NCBI RefSeq assembly: GCF_000447295.1
Contig: NZ_KE650771.1
Span: 1,947,004 to 2,011,003 of the forward strand
DNA from: Fischerella sp. PCC 9431
GTDB lineage: Bacteria; Cyanobacteriota; Cyanobacteriia; Cyanobacteriales; Nostocaceae
Direction of reading: 5' to 3'
Length of the DNA: 64,000 nucleotides
Part shown: in pieces, positions 8,744 through 18,555 of the stretch
Layout of the letters: every line of letters begins with the position of its first letter
Position numbering within the stretch: the stretch's first letter is position 1
The notes under the pieces: generated by a model
What the model saw: the letters and a program-made list of their open reading frames with translations, nothing else
The model's database searches: none
What the model was told of the DNA's origin: nothing
Program-made: the position numbers and the translations under genes

Positions 8744-9379
8744 GTGCTGAAATCACTCAAAATTGCCAAGCAGCACTTAATAATTTTCACTCGCTATCCA
8801 GAACCAGGTTTGACCAAAACTCGGTTGATACCTGCTTTGGGATCTGAAGGTGCTGCACATCTTCAGCGCCAAATGACTGAATATACTCTATTGAAAGTTC
8901 GAGAATTGCAAAAAGCGATCGCCATCTCCATTGAAGTGCGCTTTAGTGGTGGAAATTTGGAATTAATGCAAAGTTGGTTGGGGAATGATTTAATTTATCA
9001 ATCTCAAGGTGAAGGAGATTTAGGAAAACGGATGGAGCGATCGCTTGAATATGCTTTTAGTGCAGGCGCATACCAAGTGATAATTATCGGCACTGATTGC
9101 CCTGACGTCAATATCCAGATTCTTGCCAAAGCTTTTACAAATCTCCAGCACTGTGACATAGTAATTGGCCCAGCAGTAGATGGTGGTTATTATTTAATCG
9201 GTTTGCAGCGTCCTTTTGGAGAATTATTCGTTGATATCAATTGGGGAACTTCCCAAGTGTTGCAACAAACAGTGGATATTTGCCATCAACATAATTTATC
9301 AATAGATTACTTACCAACTTTAGCTGATGTTGATCGTCCAGAGGATCTGCCTATTTGGGAAAAAATGTTTGATGGTTAG
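8744..9379 (+). CDS. TIGR04282/DUF2064 family glycosyltransferase-like protein
   Basis: A 211-residue protein of the family often labelled arsenosugar biosynthesis glycosyltransferase. The start is taken as the GTG at 8744, giving a family-like N-terminus (VLKSLKIAKQHLIIFTRYPE) and no overlap with the upstream gene; the frame stays open to a TTG at 8702. Diagnostic motifs are FTRYPEPGLTKTRL, a nucleotide-binding loop, IIGTDCPD, and GPAVDGGYYLIGL. The fold is that of nucleotidyl and glycosyl transferases. No arsenic gene is nearby; it sits inside the hps locus, so a polysaccharide-related role is as plausible as arsenosugar synthesis. Confidence 0.75.
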   Translation: MLKSLKIAKQHLIIFTRYPEPGLTKTRLIPALGSEGAAHLQRQMTEYTLLKVRELQKAIAISIEVRFSGGNLELMQSWLGNDLIYQSQGEGDLGKRMERSLEYAFSAGAYQVIIIGTDCPDVNIQILAKAFTNLQHCDIVIGPAVDGGYYLIGLQRPFGELFVDINWGTSQVLQQTVDICHQHNLSIDYLPTLADVDRPEDLPIWEKMFDG

Positions 9380-9620
9380 TTGTTTGTCAAAGGTCAAGTG
9401 TCAATTGTCGTTAGTTATAGTCCTGAATCGATATGTCCCTTTTTACCTGAAGACATACTAAATCGCAAGTGTTAAATTGGTGTATTCACAAAGGTACGTA
9501 AAAATAAGTACCAAGCTAAAAAATACTTCAGGTATTCAATAGTTGCTCAGGTCTAGGGAACAATATGTAGGTAAATTGACATAAAATAATCACTCATTCT
9601 TTATTGATTCAAGATGAATT

Positions 9621-10460
9621 ATGAATAACAATTTTGCTGCCGTCACTGCTGCTCGTACACTTAAGGTAGTTGGGATAATATTAATTTTGTCTTTTGTGCT
9701 GGATTTTGTCATTCTGTTGTTTCCCTTCCAGCCTACAAACCGTCTTTGGCAAATTGATTTAGCAACAAATTTAGTTGATCGGGGAATTGTACCTTTAGTA
9801 GGGCTGGCAATGTTATTTGCTGGATACTGGGCAGATATTACTGAAGATGGTCACCCCTCTGGAATAGACTTGAGATTCCCAGCATTAATATTGGCTAGTC
9901 TCTTGGGCTTGATGTTCTTGTTGATTTTTCCACTGCACTTGAATAATGTACGTCAAGCTAGCGTCCAACAGGTAGATCAAATTAATAAACAAGCAGATCA
10001 AGCAGAAAATCAACTGCAAAATCAATTATCGCAGGTACAAGCTCAGTTAAATAACGAGCAAGTCAAAACTGAGTTAGACAAGCAAAAAGCTCAAGTGAAA
10101 GCTCAATTAACCGAAATACTCAAAGATGAGCAGAAGTACAAACAAGCACTAGAAAGTCCTAATGTTCCTCCAACTGTAAAAGAAGTACTACAAAAAGCCA
10201 AACAGAATCCTCAAGAGCTTGATAAGTTTATTTCACAGCAAAGTGATCCGCAACAAGTTGCAAATCAACGACTCAACCAAATTCGTCAGAGTAAGGAAGA
10301 TGCTGAAAAACAAGCTAAAGAAAGAGCTTGGAAGTCTGGAATGCGAATTGGTATGAACAGCTTATTGCTATCTATTGGGTACATTATTATCGGCTGGACA
10401 GGTTTAAGAGGTATGGGTTCAGCACAAGGTAACGGTGTACGTAAAGCAACTGCACGCTAG
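9621..10460 (+). CDS. hpsJ: HpsJ family membrane protein
   Basis: A 279-residue protein with two N-terminal membrane segments (about residues 15-35 and 57-70), a third near 90-110, a long Gln/Lys-rich coiled coil (about 115-230), and a final membrane helix near 250. This layout, with the LWQIDLATNLVDRGIVPLVG stretch, matches what I know of the HpsJ family of the hormogonium polysaccharide locus. It probably scaffolds the export machinery in the cytoplasmic membrane, but no enzymatic motif is present. The 240-base spacer upstream suggests its own promoter. Confidence 0.78.
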   Translation: MNNNFAAVTAARTLKVVGIILILSFVLDFVILLFPFQPTNRLWQIDLATNLVDRGIVPLVGLAMLFAGYWADITEDGHPSGIDLRFPALILASLLGLMFLLIFPLHLNNVRQASVQQVDQINKQADQAENQLQNQLSQVQAQLNNEQVKTELDKQKAQVKAQLTEILKDEQKYKQALESPNVPPTVKEVLQKAKQNPQELDKFISQQSDPQQVANQRLNQIRQSKEDAEKQAKERAWKSGMRIGMNSLLLSIGYIIIGWTGLRGMGSAQGNGVRKATAR

Positions 10461-10546
10461 TTTTAGATACTGGCGAGTAAAAAATTAAAAATAAAAAATG
10501 GTGTGGGGAGGTGGGGTGATGGGAGGTTTGAGAAGAATAGATAGTA

Positions 10547-10592
10547 ACCAATGACTAATGGCTAATGACTAATGACAATTGACAATTGACTA
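10547..10592. repeat. Short tandem heptamer-type repeats
   Basis: Degenerate repeats of AATGACT/AATGGCT and AATTGAC units fill the end of the spacer between hpsJ and the next glycosyltransferase, directly before its start codon. Short tandemly repeated repeats of this type are common in spacers of filamentous cyanobacteria. Confidence 0.6.
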
Positions 10593-10602
10593 ACAGTTTC
10601 AA

Positions 10603-11451
10603 ATGTTCTCAATCTATATATTGACTCATAACGAAGAACTAGATATTGCAGCTTGTATTGAGTCAGCAATGCTATCAGATGACATTATTGTTGTGGACTC
10701 ATGCAGTAGCGATCGCACTGTGGAAATCGCTAGTCGCTATCCTGTTAGGGTTATGCAACATGCTTTTGAAAGCCACGGTCGTCAACGTACTTGGATGCTA
10801 GAAAATATACCACCAAAACACGAATGGGTGTATATTCTAGAGGCTGACGAGCGCATGACGCCAGAACTGTTTGCTGAATGCAATCAAGCACTGCAAAATC
10901 CAAGTTACATTGGCTACTATGTTGCCGAACGTGTCATGTTCATGAATACCTGGATTCGCCGTAGTACTCAGTATCCTCGTTATCAACTGCGGCTTTTCCG
11001 TCACGGTAAAGTTTGGTTTACAGATTATGGTCATACAGAGAGAGAAGTTTGTGACGGAGCCACAAGCTTTTTAAAGGAAACCTATCCCCACTACACTTGT
11101 GGCAAAGGCTTGAGCCGTTGGATTGAAAAGCACAACCGTTATTCCAATGATGAAGCCAAAGAAACGCTGCATCAACTAGAAAATGGAAAAATTCGCTGGT
11201 GGGATTTGTTTTTCGGTCAGTCAGAAGTTGAACGCCGTCGCGCCCTCAAAGATTTATCTTTGCGTCTACCCGCAAGACCTTTGCTACGTTTTATATATAT
11301 GTATTTTATCTTAGGTGGCTGCTTGGATGGACGCGCTGGGTTGGCATGGTGTTCTTTACAAACCTTTTACGAGTATCTAATTTTACTCAAAATCTGGGAA
11401 ATCAAACACATGCCTAAAGCGAATCCAGACGTTCAATCTCCTTTTATTTAG
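10603..11451 (+). CDS. GT2 family glycosyltransferase (WaaE/KdtX-like)
   Basis: A 282-residue GT2 glycosyltransferase of the lipopolysaccharide core type. Features are FSIYILTHNEELDIAACIES, VVDSCSSDRT, and the metal-site region ILEADERMTPEL where GT2 enzymes carry DxD. The C-terminal half has RWIEKHNRYSNDEA and LPARPLLRF, typical of WaaE-like enzymes. It is the last gene of the hps cluster here and probably supplies another sugar transfer for the same polymer. It may correspond to hpsK, but that letter is uncertain and is not assigned. A 490-base spacer follows. Confidence 0.75.
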   Translation: MFSIYILTHNEELDIAACIESAMLSDDIIVVDSCSSDRTVEIASRYPVRVMQHAFESHGRQRTWMLENIPPKHEWVYILEADERMTPELFAECNQALQNPSYIGYYVAERVMFMNTWIRRSTQYPRYQLRLFRHGKVWFTDYGHTEREVCDGATSFLKETYPHYTCGKGLSRWIEKHNRYSNDEAKETLHQLENGKIRWWDLFFGQSEVERRRALKDLSLRLPARPLLRFIYMYFILGGCLDGRAGLAWCSLQTFYEYLILLKIWEIKHMPKANPDVQSPFI

Positions 11452-11942
11452 TTGTGGCTTGGTGGTTGGTTAGTTGTTGGTGCTTATTAACCATTCCCAA
11501 TTCCCGATTTTCACACTTTTGTCAATAATTTTGTTAAGTTAATATAAATTCTACTAATTAATATTCTATAAATAAATTTTTGAGAACAATCAGCATTGCG
11601 ACTATGAGATTAACTGGCTAAAAAAATAAATTATCTAAGACTCTCTATAAAATACTTTATAGACTACTTTATAGAATAGTGAGCAGCTTGGGATTGCACG
11701 CGGTAGTATTAGAGATAACCTTAAAACTTGCAACAATCGTTTACAAGCTTTAAAAAATAAAGTAATGCTCTGTTGAGACTATCCAACTGACATCACGGTT
11801 GGTAGAGATCTACATAATCTGTGTGGCTATGAGGAACTGCAAACCAATTAACTCCGTAAGTTAATCTAACGAGCATCTACACTGTTTATCCTTCATCCTT
11901 TTTGGCTGAGGTCTATCTTAGCTATTTGATCAAACTGCTGTT
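11452..11942. other. Spacer between hps locus and DUF502 gene
   Basis: No gene was found in these 491 bases. A small inverted repeat CTATAAA/TTTATAG lies at 11645-11662, with a second TTTATAG at 11668. The region probably holds the promoter for the downstream gene, but I see no convincing -35/-10 pair. Confidence 0.4.
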
Positions 11943-12716
11943 ATGAATATTGATAACAGAAATTCCACAAGCTTAAAAAAGGAGAATCAGCCCTTGGTAA
12001 TTGATCGCTGGAAGCAGGACTTAAAAAATGACCTGATTGCTGGGTTGTTGGTAGTGATTCCTCTAGCAACTACCATTTGGCTGACGATTACCATTGCTAG
12101 TTGGGTAATTAACTTTCTTACCCGTATTCCCAACAAATTAAATCCCTTTGATGGACTGCACCCCATCTTAGTGAGTGTACTCAATTTATTAGTGGGACTA
12201 ATGGTGCCACTACTAAGTATTCTCCTGATTGGCTTGATGGCTAGGAATATAGTGGGGCGGTGGTTACTAGATTTTGGTGAGCGAGTTTTACAAGCAATCC
12301 CCTTAGCTGGGCAAGTATATAAAACTCTCAAGCAACTTTTGGAGACAATACTCAAAGATACAAATAGCAAATTTCGCCGTGTAATATTGGTAGAGTATCC
12401 ACGTCAGGGAATTTGGGCGATCGCTTTCGTTACTGGCATGGTCAGCAACGATATCCAAGCTCATATGTCTCGTCCTATGCTGAGTATTTTTATTCCCACA
12501 ACACCTAATCCTACAACTGGATGGTATGCTGTAGTTCCTGAAGATGAGGTAGTCAACTTATCGATGTCGATAGAAGACGCCTTTAAAATTATTGTTTCTG
12601 GCGGTATTGTCGCCCCTAACACTCCCCTACCTCCTGTAATTATTACCAAAGACCGCAAATTAGAAGTATCACCTCTTGAAGCAAAACGGCAGGTTTTTCC
12701 TATCGAAGACACTTAA
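11943..12716 (+). CDS. DUF502 domain membrane protein
   Basis: A 257-residue protein with two hydrophobic spans (about residues 28-53 and 72-100) and conserved blocks PLATTIWLT, GLMARNIVGRW, PLAGQVYKTLKQ and TGWYAVVPEDEV. These mark the DUF502 family of cyanobacterial and plant (LCV-like) membrane proteins, whose biochemical function is not established. It precedes nusB by 102 bases on the same strand, an arrangement with nusB and ftsY that I think is common in cyanobacteria, so it may be part of a housekeeping unit. Confidence 0.82.
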   Translation: MNIDNRNSTSLKKENQPLVIDRWKQDLKNDLIAGLLVVIPLATTIWLTITIASWVINFLTRIPNKLNPFDGLHPILVSVLNLLVGLMVPLLSILLIGLMARNIVGRWLLDFGERVLQAIPLAGQVYKTLKQLLETILKDTNSKFRRVILVEYPRQGIWAIAFVTGMVSNDIQAHMSRPMLSIFIPTTPNPTTGWYAVVPEDEVVNLSMSIEDAFKIIVSGGIVAPNTPLPPVIITKDRKLEVSPLEAKRQVFPIEDT

Positions 12717-12818
12717 AGTTGTGAATGTAAATTAATGAGTAACCGCTACTGATATACTGTTAACTCCGTTGATATTCATCTGACAAAATACTCCTCATAC
12801 ATTTTTATTTAACTTAAT

Positions 12819-13451
12819 ATGCAAACCAGAAAACCCCGTCAAATTGCCCGTGAATTGGCACTTCTGAGCCTTTCTCAGCTTCCAGCCAATCCCAAAAAAT
12901 TAACTGAAGACCAACTACCCAAGTTGGTATTAGCAGCAGTACGTACCTTGCGTTCAGAAGTACAAGATACTCTCGATAGTGCTGTTGGCGAACTCCAACG
13001 CAGTAACGATCGCATCCTCAGTAGTGAAACTCGTACCAGTGACCTCAATATTGCTAGAACAATGTTGAAAGAGGCTATAACCTCTACCCAAACAGCTATT
13101 AACCAGTTGAGTGCAGCTGTTGAGTTTCCAGAATTAATTCAGTTAGCAAATCAAGACAAAGAAGTTGGTAGATACGCAATTGAAATAGTCAGGACAATCG
13201 ATGAAGAACGTAAAAATATAGATCAGCAAATCAGCCTAGCCTTAGTCGATTGGCAAGTGACTCGTCTGGCTCAAATTGACCGTGATATTTTACGAATTGC
13301 TGTAGCAGAAATGATGTATTTGGGAGTTCCTAATAGTGTTGCGATCGATGAAGCTGTGGAACTAGCAAAACGCTACAGTGGAGATGAAGGTCATCGATTT
13401 ATTAACGGAGTTCTCCGTCGAGTTACACAACAGCAAAAACAGCCTGTCTAG
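12819..13451 (+). CDS. nusB: Transcription antitermination factor NusB
   Basis: A 210-residue NusB, longer than the ~140 residues of E. coli because of an insertion in the first half, as in other cyanobacteria. The N-terminal [14 protein letters not shown] helix and the C-terminal block ([30 protein letters not shown]... [10 protein letters not shown]) are diagnostic. With NusE/S10 it binds boxA RNA and promotes rRNA antitermination in the cytoplasm. ftsY follows after about 160 bases of purine-rich low-complexity spacer. Confidence 0.92.
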   Translation: MQTRKPRQIARELALLSLSQLPANPKKLTEDQLPKLVLAAVRTLRSEVQDTLDSAVGELQRSNDRILSSETRTSDLNIARTMLKEAITSTQTAINQLSAAVEFPELIQLANQDKEVGRYAIEIVRTIDEERKNIDQQISLALVDWQVTRLAQIDRDILRIAVAEMMYLGVPNSVAIDEAVELAKRYSGDEGHRFINGVLRRVTQQQKQPV

Positions 13452-13612
13452 AAATAGTAGGGATTGGGAGGTGGGAAGATGGAGAGATGGGAAGTGTGAA
13501 GAGTATGAAGGACAAGGGAGACAAGGAAAACAAGGGAGAAAACTAACCAATAACTACTAAGCACTAACCACCAAATAATCACTAACCACCAACCACTCAC
13601 TACCAAATAAAC

Positions 13613-15262
13613 ATGGCTTTTAATTGGTTCCGTCGTCAACATAACGATTCTTCTGATACTTCATCCCCAGAAAAAGAGGCACAAACTCCTTCTGTTTCAA
13701 CACCACCTCCCACAGAATCAGCCACAGCACCTACAACAGAAGCAGAGCAAGAGCAACCTGTGGCGACAGATTTACTTGCGTTTGCTAAAGCTGCTTATAA
13801 AAATATCCAGCAAAAGCAACAATCTGAGTCAGTAGAAACTCCATCTACAGAAACAACAACGGAAACAACTGAGACTACATCAGAAACACCAATATCAGAA
13901 GAAAGGACTGAAACTGTAGCTGAAGTTAGCGAAGTTGCACCACAAACACCAGAAGAAAGTACTGAAACTGTAGCTGAAGTTAGTGAAGTTGCACCACAAA
14001 CACCTGAAGAAGCTACTTCCCCAACGCCAGTCAACACATTAAAAGAAGACTCAGAAAATACATTAACTGAAAAAGTCACCCCACCACAAGAACCTGCTAG
14101 TTTATCCTTACTAGCAAAAGCAGCAGCAGAACGACAAGCGAAACAGGAACGTTTAATCGCAACTGCAATAGAAGTCACAGAACCGGAAGCAGCACAACCA
14201 GTGACATCTGCTGCGACTACGACTCCAGAAACAGCCGAGGTTATACCCGGATTAGAGTTCGATGAAGGATTTGTATGGTCAACAGAAGTATTAGCAGCTC
14301 AGGGAAGACGGGCGGAAGACGTTTCGATTGAAGAAATTACCTGGCTCAAAAGGCTAAGACAGGGTTTAGATAAAACCCGTCGTAATATTGTTAACCAACT
14401 CAAAGCTATTGTTGGTCAAGGACCCCTTAACCAAGCTGGGGTTGCAGAAATTGAAGCATTATTATTGCAGGCAGATGTCGGTGTAGAAGCCACAGATTAC
14501 ATCATCACCGCCTTGCAGAGCAAACTGCGTGAAGAAGCTTTACCACCAGAAGAGGCGATCGCCTACCTCAAACAAATCCTCCGGGATATGCTGGATCGAC
14601 CAATTCAAAAATCCCAAAGGCTGTTTTTTGCACCAGAAAAAGATTCTTTTAATATTTGGTTGATTACAGGAGTTAATGGAGCTGGTAAAACTACGACTAT
14701 CGGTAAAATTGCTCACTTGGCTCAAAAATCTGGCTATCAATGCTTGATTGGGGCTGCTGATACTTTTCGGGCTGCGGCTGTGCAACAGGTGAAAGTCTGG
14801 GGCGATCGCAGTGGTGTAGAAGTCATTGCCAATCCCGGCAAAAATACCGATCCGGCTGCTGTTGTGTTTGATGCGATCGATGCAGCAACAGCACGACAAA
14901 CAGAATTACTTTTGGTAGACACCGCAGGTAGACTGCAAAATAAAAAGAACTTAATGGAGGAACTCAGCAAAATCCGCCGGATTATTAACAAAAAAGCACC
15001 CAATGCCAAAATAGAATCTTTACTTGTATTAGATGCAACTTTAGGTCAGAATGGGTTGCGTCAAGCTGAAGTATTCTCACAAGCGGCAGAACTCACTGGC
15101 GTAGTCTTGACAAAACTGGATAGCACTGCTAAGGGAGGTGTAGCTTTGGCTGTCGTCCAGCAGCTAGGTTTACCAATTCGCTTTATCGGTGCTGGTGAAG
15201 GTATTGAAGATTTACGTCCTTTTTCGAGTTATGAGTTTGTAGAAGCACTTTTGAGTGGCTAG
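13613..15262 (+). CDS. ftsY: Signal recognition particle receptor FtsY
   Basis: A 549-residue FtsY, the membrane receptor that docks SRP-ribosome complexes at the translocon. The first ~200 residues form an acidic Thr/Glu/Pro-rich tail with a direct repeat (ETVAEVSEVAPQTPEE, two copies). The NG domain follows: P-loop GVNGAGKTTT from Gly353, DTFRAAAVQQ, DTAGR from Asp436 and TKLD from Thr500. Unlike E. coli FtsY, the A domain is enlarged by low-complexity repeats, as is common in cyanobacteria. It sits downstream of nusB on the same strand. Confidence 0.95.
   Translation: MAFNWFRRQHNDSSDTSSPEKEAQTPSVSTPPPTESATAPTTEAEQEQPVATDLLAFAKAAYKNIQQKQQSESVETPSTETTTETTETTSETPISEERTETVAEVSEVAPQTPEESTETVAEVSEVAPQTPEEATSPTPVNTLKEDSENTLTEKVTPPQEPASLSLLAKAAAERQAKQERLIATAIEVTEPEAAQPVTSAATTTPETAEVIPGLEFDEGFVWSTEVLAAQGRRAEDVSIEEITWLKRLRQGLDKTRRNIVNQLKAIVGQGPLNQAGVAEIEALLLQADVGVEATDYIITALQSKLREEALPPEEAIAYLKQILRDMLDRPIQKSQRLFFAPEKDSFNIWLITGVNGAGKTTTIGKIAHLAQKSGYQCLIGAADTFRAAAVQQVKVWGDRSGVEVIANPGKNTDPAAVVFDAIDAATARQTELLLVDTAGRLQNKKNLMEELSKIRRIINKKAPNAKIESLLVLDATLGQNGLRQAEVFSQAAELTGVVLTKLDSTAKGGVALAVVQQLGLPIRFIGAGEGIEDLRPFSSYEFVEALLSG
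13907..14014 (+). repeat. 54-bp tandem duplication inside ftsY
   Basis: Two adjacent 54-bp units (13907-13960 and 13961-14014) differ at only a few bases and encode the repeated acidic 18-residue block TETVAEVSEVAPQTPEE plus one residue. The in-frame copy number suggests slippage-prone, variable tail length in the FtsY acidic domain. Confidence 0.85.
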
Positions 15263-16090
15263 TAGTCAGCTTAAAGATAAAGGGGTATAAGGATAAATAT
15301 CCGTCCCCTTAACTCAATACAGTTCAGTTAGTCGAATAAATCTAAAAAAACCTAACTCAAAACAACAAGTTTTTGATAACGGGTGTAAAACCTCTGCTAG
15401 AATTGCAACTTAATACTTTACTTTGAACAACTCTTTGTATGGTTGTTAATTTTTATTGCACAATAGTTTACTAATCTAAGTTGATGCGAAAAGCTGTTTT
15501 CCTGCTTTGGTAACTATTGCTGTTTGACTTTTACCAAATATTCTCTGGAGGTAAATTAAAGATGTCAATTTAATAGCCGTATTTCAACATCATTTTTAAC
15601 GTGACGAAGAAAAATATTGAGCTATGATTTTTCGTGAGTCTTCCTTAATAACTTCAATAACTTCTATGAGTATGTGGCAAAACTTGGAAAACAGAAGTAA
15701 CTTGTATCAGTTCAACATGGTTAAGACTTTCATGAATTTCACCACTAGGTGCTAATCGTGACATCTACAAAGTTTATGTGTATATCCCAACTGGTTTTTC
15801 TATCTTAGGGTATATGAATTATTCATAAAGCTATGAAATAATCTATTACCTTCTAATACTGAGTAAAAATGGCTGCTAAGAAAGTATCAGTTTTAAACTA
15901 AAAAATATCCCTTAAAACACCTACAATTGATGAAAAAATTCGATAAAAAATGAAATACTCATAAAACTTACACTTACGTCTTTTTACTCTTGCTAAACTA
16001 ACGGATCTTATCTAAATATGGTTTAGCGATTCTGAGGCTAGCTCATTTATTTAGTAATCTCAAATTGCTTACTGAAGTTAAATAATACCT
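15263..16090. other. 828-bp spacer, including a hairpin after ftsY
   Basis: A hairpin with an outer AAGGGG/CCCCTT stem and an inner GGATA/TATCC stem lies at about 15280-15310, 20 bases after the ftsY stop. It lacks a clear T-tract, so it is only a possible terminator. The rest of this long AT-rich spacer shows no reading frame or RNA gene that I recognise; it is presumably the leader of the phosphatase gene. Confidence 0.45.
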
Positions 16091-17488
16091 GTGCCTGTGC
16101 CTAAACTGCCCTCTGAACCTACCGACAGTAATACTAGTGCCCCAACAGATGTGACTCCAGTTGTGGCGCTCAAAGAGCTCGTGGCGAGGCTGCACCGAGA
16201 GCAGAACAAAATCCAGGATTTACTCAGTTCTCTGGGATTTGCCCTCAGAAGCTTCAACAACTTAAACCAGTTTTTGGAGTTAATCCCGCTCATGGCGACA
16301 AGAGTAACAGACGCAGATGGTAGCGCCCTGTTTCTCTACAAACCAAATGGTCAAGTAAGGCTAGAACAGCTACATTGGCAGGACAGTCACCAAAGAAAAA
16401 ATATTCGTAAAGCATTAGAGACAGTAAGTAGTCAAATTACACATCAACAACATGCATCTGGGCTAGCAACTACGACCAGTATTTTAGACGCTCAGATGCA
16501 TTATCATTTGGGACCGGATGTACAAATTTTTGGTACGGCAATTCTAGTTAAGCATGTAGAAAGGGGATGGCTGTATGTTTTAAGCCGCGATCCTGAGTAC
16601 GGATGGACAGAAACCAGACAAAAATTAGTTAGGCTAGTAGCAGATCAAACCGCCGTCGCCATCGAAAATGATGAACTGGCTGTAGAATTAAGGAAAAAAG
16701 AACGTTTAGACCAAGAATTAGAAATCGGTGCTGAAATTCAACGGCGACTCTTACCACGTCAATGTCCCAGTATTCCAGGAGTTGTTCTCGCTGCACGTTG
16801 TAAACCAGCCAATCGTGTTGGTGGAGATTACTACGACTTTGTTCCTACAAATCACAACTTAATTTTACCGCCCAATGCCAAAGAAACTCTGGAATCCGTT
16901 CGTTGGGCTTTAGTGATCGGTGATGTGATGGGAAAAGGAGTTCCCGCAGGTCTGATTATGACTATGATGCGGGGGATGCTACGGGGTGAGGTGCTGCACA
17001 GCAACACCCCAGCACAGATTTTGCAAAACCTAAACCGAGTCATGTATGCGGATTTAGAAAATTCTAACCGCTTCGTAACTTTGTTTTATTCAGAATACGA
17101 CCCGAACAGCCAGATGTTATCCTACAGCAACGCTGCACATAATCCTCCTATGTGGTGGCACGCTAATACGAAAACAGTGACACGTTTAGATACTCTAGGG
17201 ATGTTGATTGGTTTAGATGCTAACAGCCAATACGAAGATGGTCAAGCACGTTTAGAACCAGGAGATACAATTATTTACTATACAGATGGACTGACTGATG
17301 CAGCAGCAGCCAGTGGCGATCGCTTTGATGAAGAAAATCTCATCAATGAATTCAGCCTCGCTTGTAGGTATTGCAACGGTCCAGAGGAAATACTAGACTA
17401 CCTATTTGAGCGAGTACAACAATTCATCGGTGCTGAAAAACAGAACACCGATGATATGACGTTGGTAGTTTTGCAAGTTAGTGATTAG
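16091..17488 (+). CDS. GAF domain PP2C (SpoIIE/RsbU-like) serine phosphatase
   Basis: A 465-residue protein read from a GTG start. An N-terminal coiled-coil region (about 25-55) precedes a GAF-like sensor domain (about 60-200) and a C-terminal PP2C phosphatase domain of the SpoIIE/RsbU type. The latter shows EIQRRLLPRQ, the metal motif GGDYYDF, VIGDVMGKGVPAG, and DGLTDAAAASGDRF. Such enzymes dephosphorylate anti-sigma-antagonist (STAS) proteins in partner-switching cascades; the substrate here is unknown. It stands alone after an 828-base spacer and faces a convergent gene 32 bases away. Confidence 0.87.
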   Translation: MPVPKLPSEPTDSNTSAPTDVTPVVALKELVARLHREQNKIQDLLSSLGFALRSFNNLNQFLELIPLMATRVTDADGSALFLYKPNGQVRLEQLHWQDSHQRKNIRKALETVSSQITHQQHASGLATTTSILDAQMHYHLGPDVQIFGTAILVKHVERGWLYVLSRDPEYGWTETRQKLVRLVADQTAVAIENDELAVELRKKERLDQELEIGAEIQRRLLPRQCPSIPGVVLAARCKPANRVGGDYYDFVPTNHNLILPPNAKETLESVRWALVIGDVMGKGVPAGLIMTMMRGMLRGEVLHSNTPAQILQNLNRVMYADLENSNRFVTLFYSEYDPNSQMLSYSNAAHNPPMWWHANTKTVTRLDTLGMLIGLDANSQYEDGQARLEPGDTIIYYTDGLTDAAAASGDRFDEENLINEFSLACRYCNGPEEILDYLFERVQQFIGAEKQNTDDMTLVVLQVSD

Positions 17489-17520
17489 TTGTTAGAAAGT
17501 TACCTACTAACCCTTAAACA

Positions 17521-18555
17521 TTAAAATACTGTAGTCCACCCTTCTTGTTGAGTATCTTTTTTAGTGTAGGAAATACCGTCAACTTTGAGACCCTCTTGAT
17601 TGAGGAGAGATAGAGTTCCACCTTTGTTGGATAGCTGCACGTCTTTTCCACTCAAAGGAACTCTGACAACTGCACCAGGTTCTATTTTAAATCCGTCTAA
17701 ACTGACTTTTTGTTGAAGTTGGTTGGCGATCGCCCAGCCTGTTAAATCTACTTTGTTTGGTGAAGGATTAATTAAAGTAATTGACTCTTTGCCGACATCT
17801 TCTCCACTAGGATTAAGTAGGGCGGCAATGATTCTTACCTGTGGCTTCACGACTGGAGTATCAGGTTTTTCAGGTTCAGTTCCCACATTTTTATCGATGG
17901 GATCACCTGTTTTGTCATCTGTATGGAAAGACTGAGATTGGAATGCAAAAAATGCAGCCACCCAATAATCTTGAATCTCAGATTTATAGTGAATCAATAA
18001 CCCTCCATCCTGATAAATTCCATTATCTTTTTGAAACTTACCACTGCTGCCTTGGTTCATGTGTATGTCATGAACACCTCTACCTGGTTTAAAACGAAAT
18101 ATTTTATCAGCCTTATCTTCTGGTCCCCAAGGTTCGCCAAAGGCGTAGATTTCAGCTTTAGTTTCAATTGCTCTTTGAATATATGAGTCAATAAACTCAT
18201 TGAGGTCGTTATTCTCTCCAGGAACACTATAAGGCAAAGCTTTCATCTCGTTGACTTTAAGCAAATTGCCCCGGATATAGTCTAGGGCAATTCCTCCTGC
18301 TTGTCTTTGAGAAACTTCAATTTTGTTAAACCCAAAGTCTAATGTTTTCAGCTTTTGGGTAATGTAGTGTTCAAAATTACTATCAATTAAGTACAACAAA
18401 TCATAGGGTTGCTGAACCGATCTAACATTGATTGCTAAACGATAATCAAACTTCCCGTCGTTAACATGTACTTGATAGTGCGGAGAATCGTCGTCTAGTT
18501 CCATTTTGCCAGCGATCGCATGACATTTTAATACACCGTAATCTTTCAACCCCAT
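17521..18555 (-). CDS. DUF2278 (YukJ-like) protein with C-terminal lamin-tail domain
   Basis: A 344-residue protein. The first ~220 residues match the DUF2278/YukJ family: GLKDYGVLKCHAIAGK, HYQVHVNDG, and the GRGVHDIHMNQGSSGKF stretch. After a Pro-rich linker (about 225-240) comes a lamin-tail domain (about 243-344) with LNPSGEDVGKESITLINPS and VDLTGWAI, the usual Ig-like signature. No signal peptide is visible. DUF2278 function is unknown; some lamin-tail proteins bind nucleic acid or sit at the cell surface. It is divergent from the amylase gene and convergent with the PP2C gene. Confidence 0.8.
   Translation of the reverse strand: MGLKDYGVLKCHAIAGKMELDDDSPHYQVHVNDGKFDYRLAINVRSVQQPYDLLYLIDSNFEHYITQKLKTLDFGFNKIEVSQRQAGGIALDYIRGNLLKVNEMKALPYSVPGENNDLNEFIDSYIQRAIETKAEIYAFGEPWGPEDKADKIFRFKPGRGVHDIHMNQGSSGKFQKDNGIYQDGGLLIHYKSEIQDYWVAAFFAFQSQSFHTDDKTGDPIDKNVGTEPEKPDTPVVKPQVRIIAALLNPSGEDVGKESITLINPSPNKVDLTGWAIANQLQQKVSLDGFKIEPGAVVRVPLSGKDVQLSNKGGTLSLLNQEGLKVDGISYTKKDTQQEGWTTVF

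Noticed and set aside
13378-13560. Small frames on both strands after nusB
   Set aside because: They are made from low-complexity, purine-rich spacer and overlap nusB.
13795-14178. 127-codon minus-strand frame in ftsY
   Set aside because: Antisense of the acidic repeat region; Ser/Val-rich low complexity, no family features.
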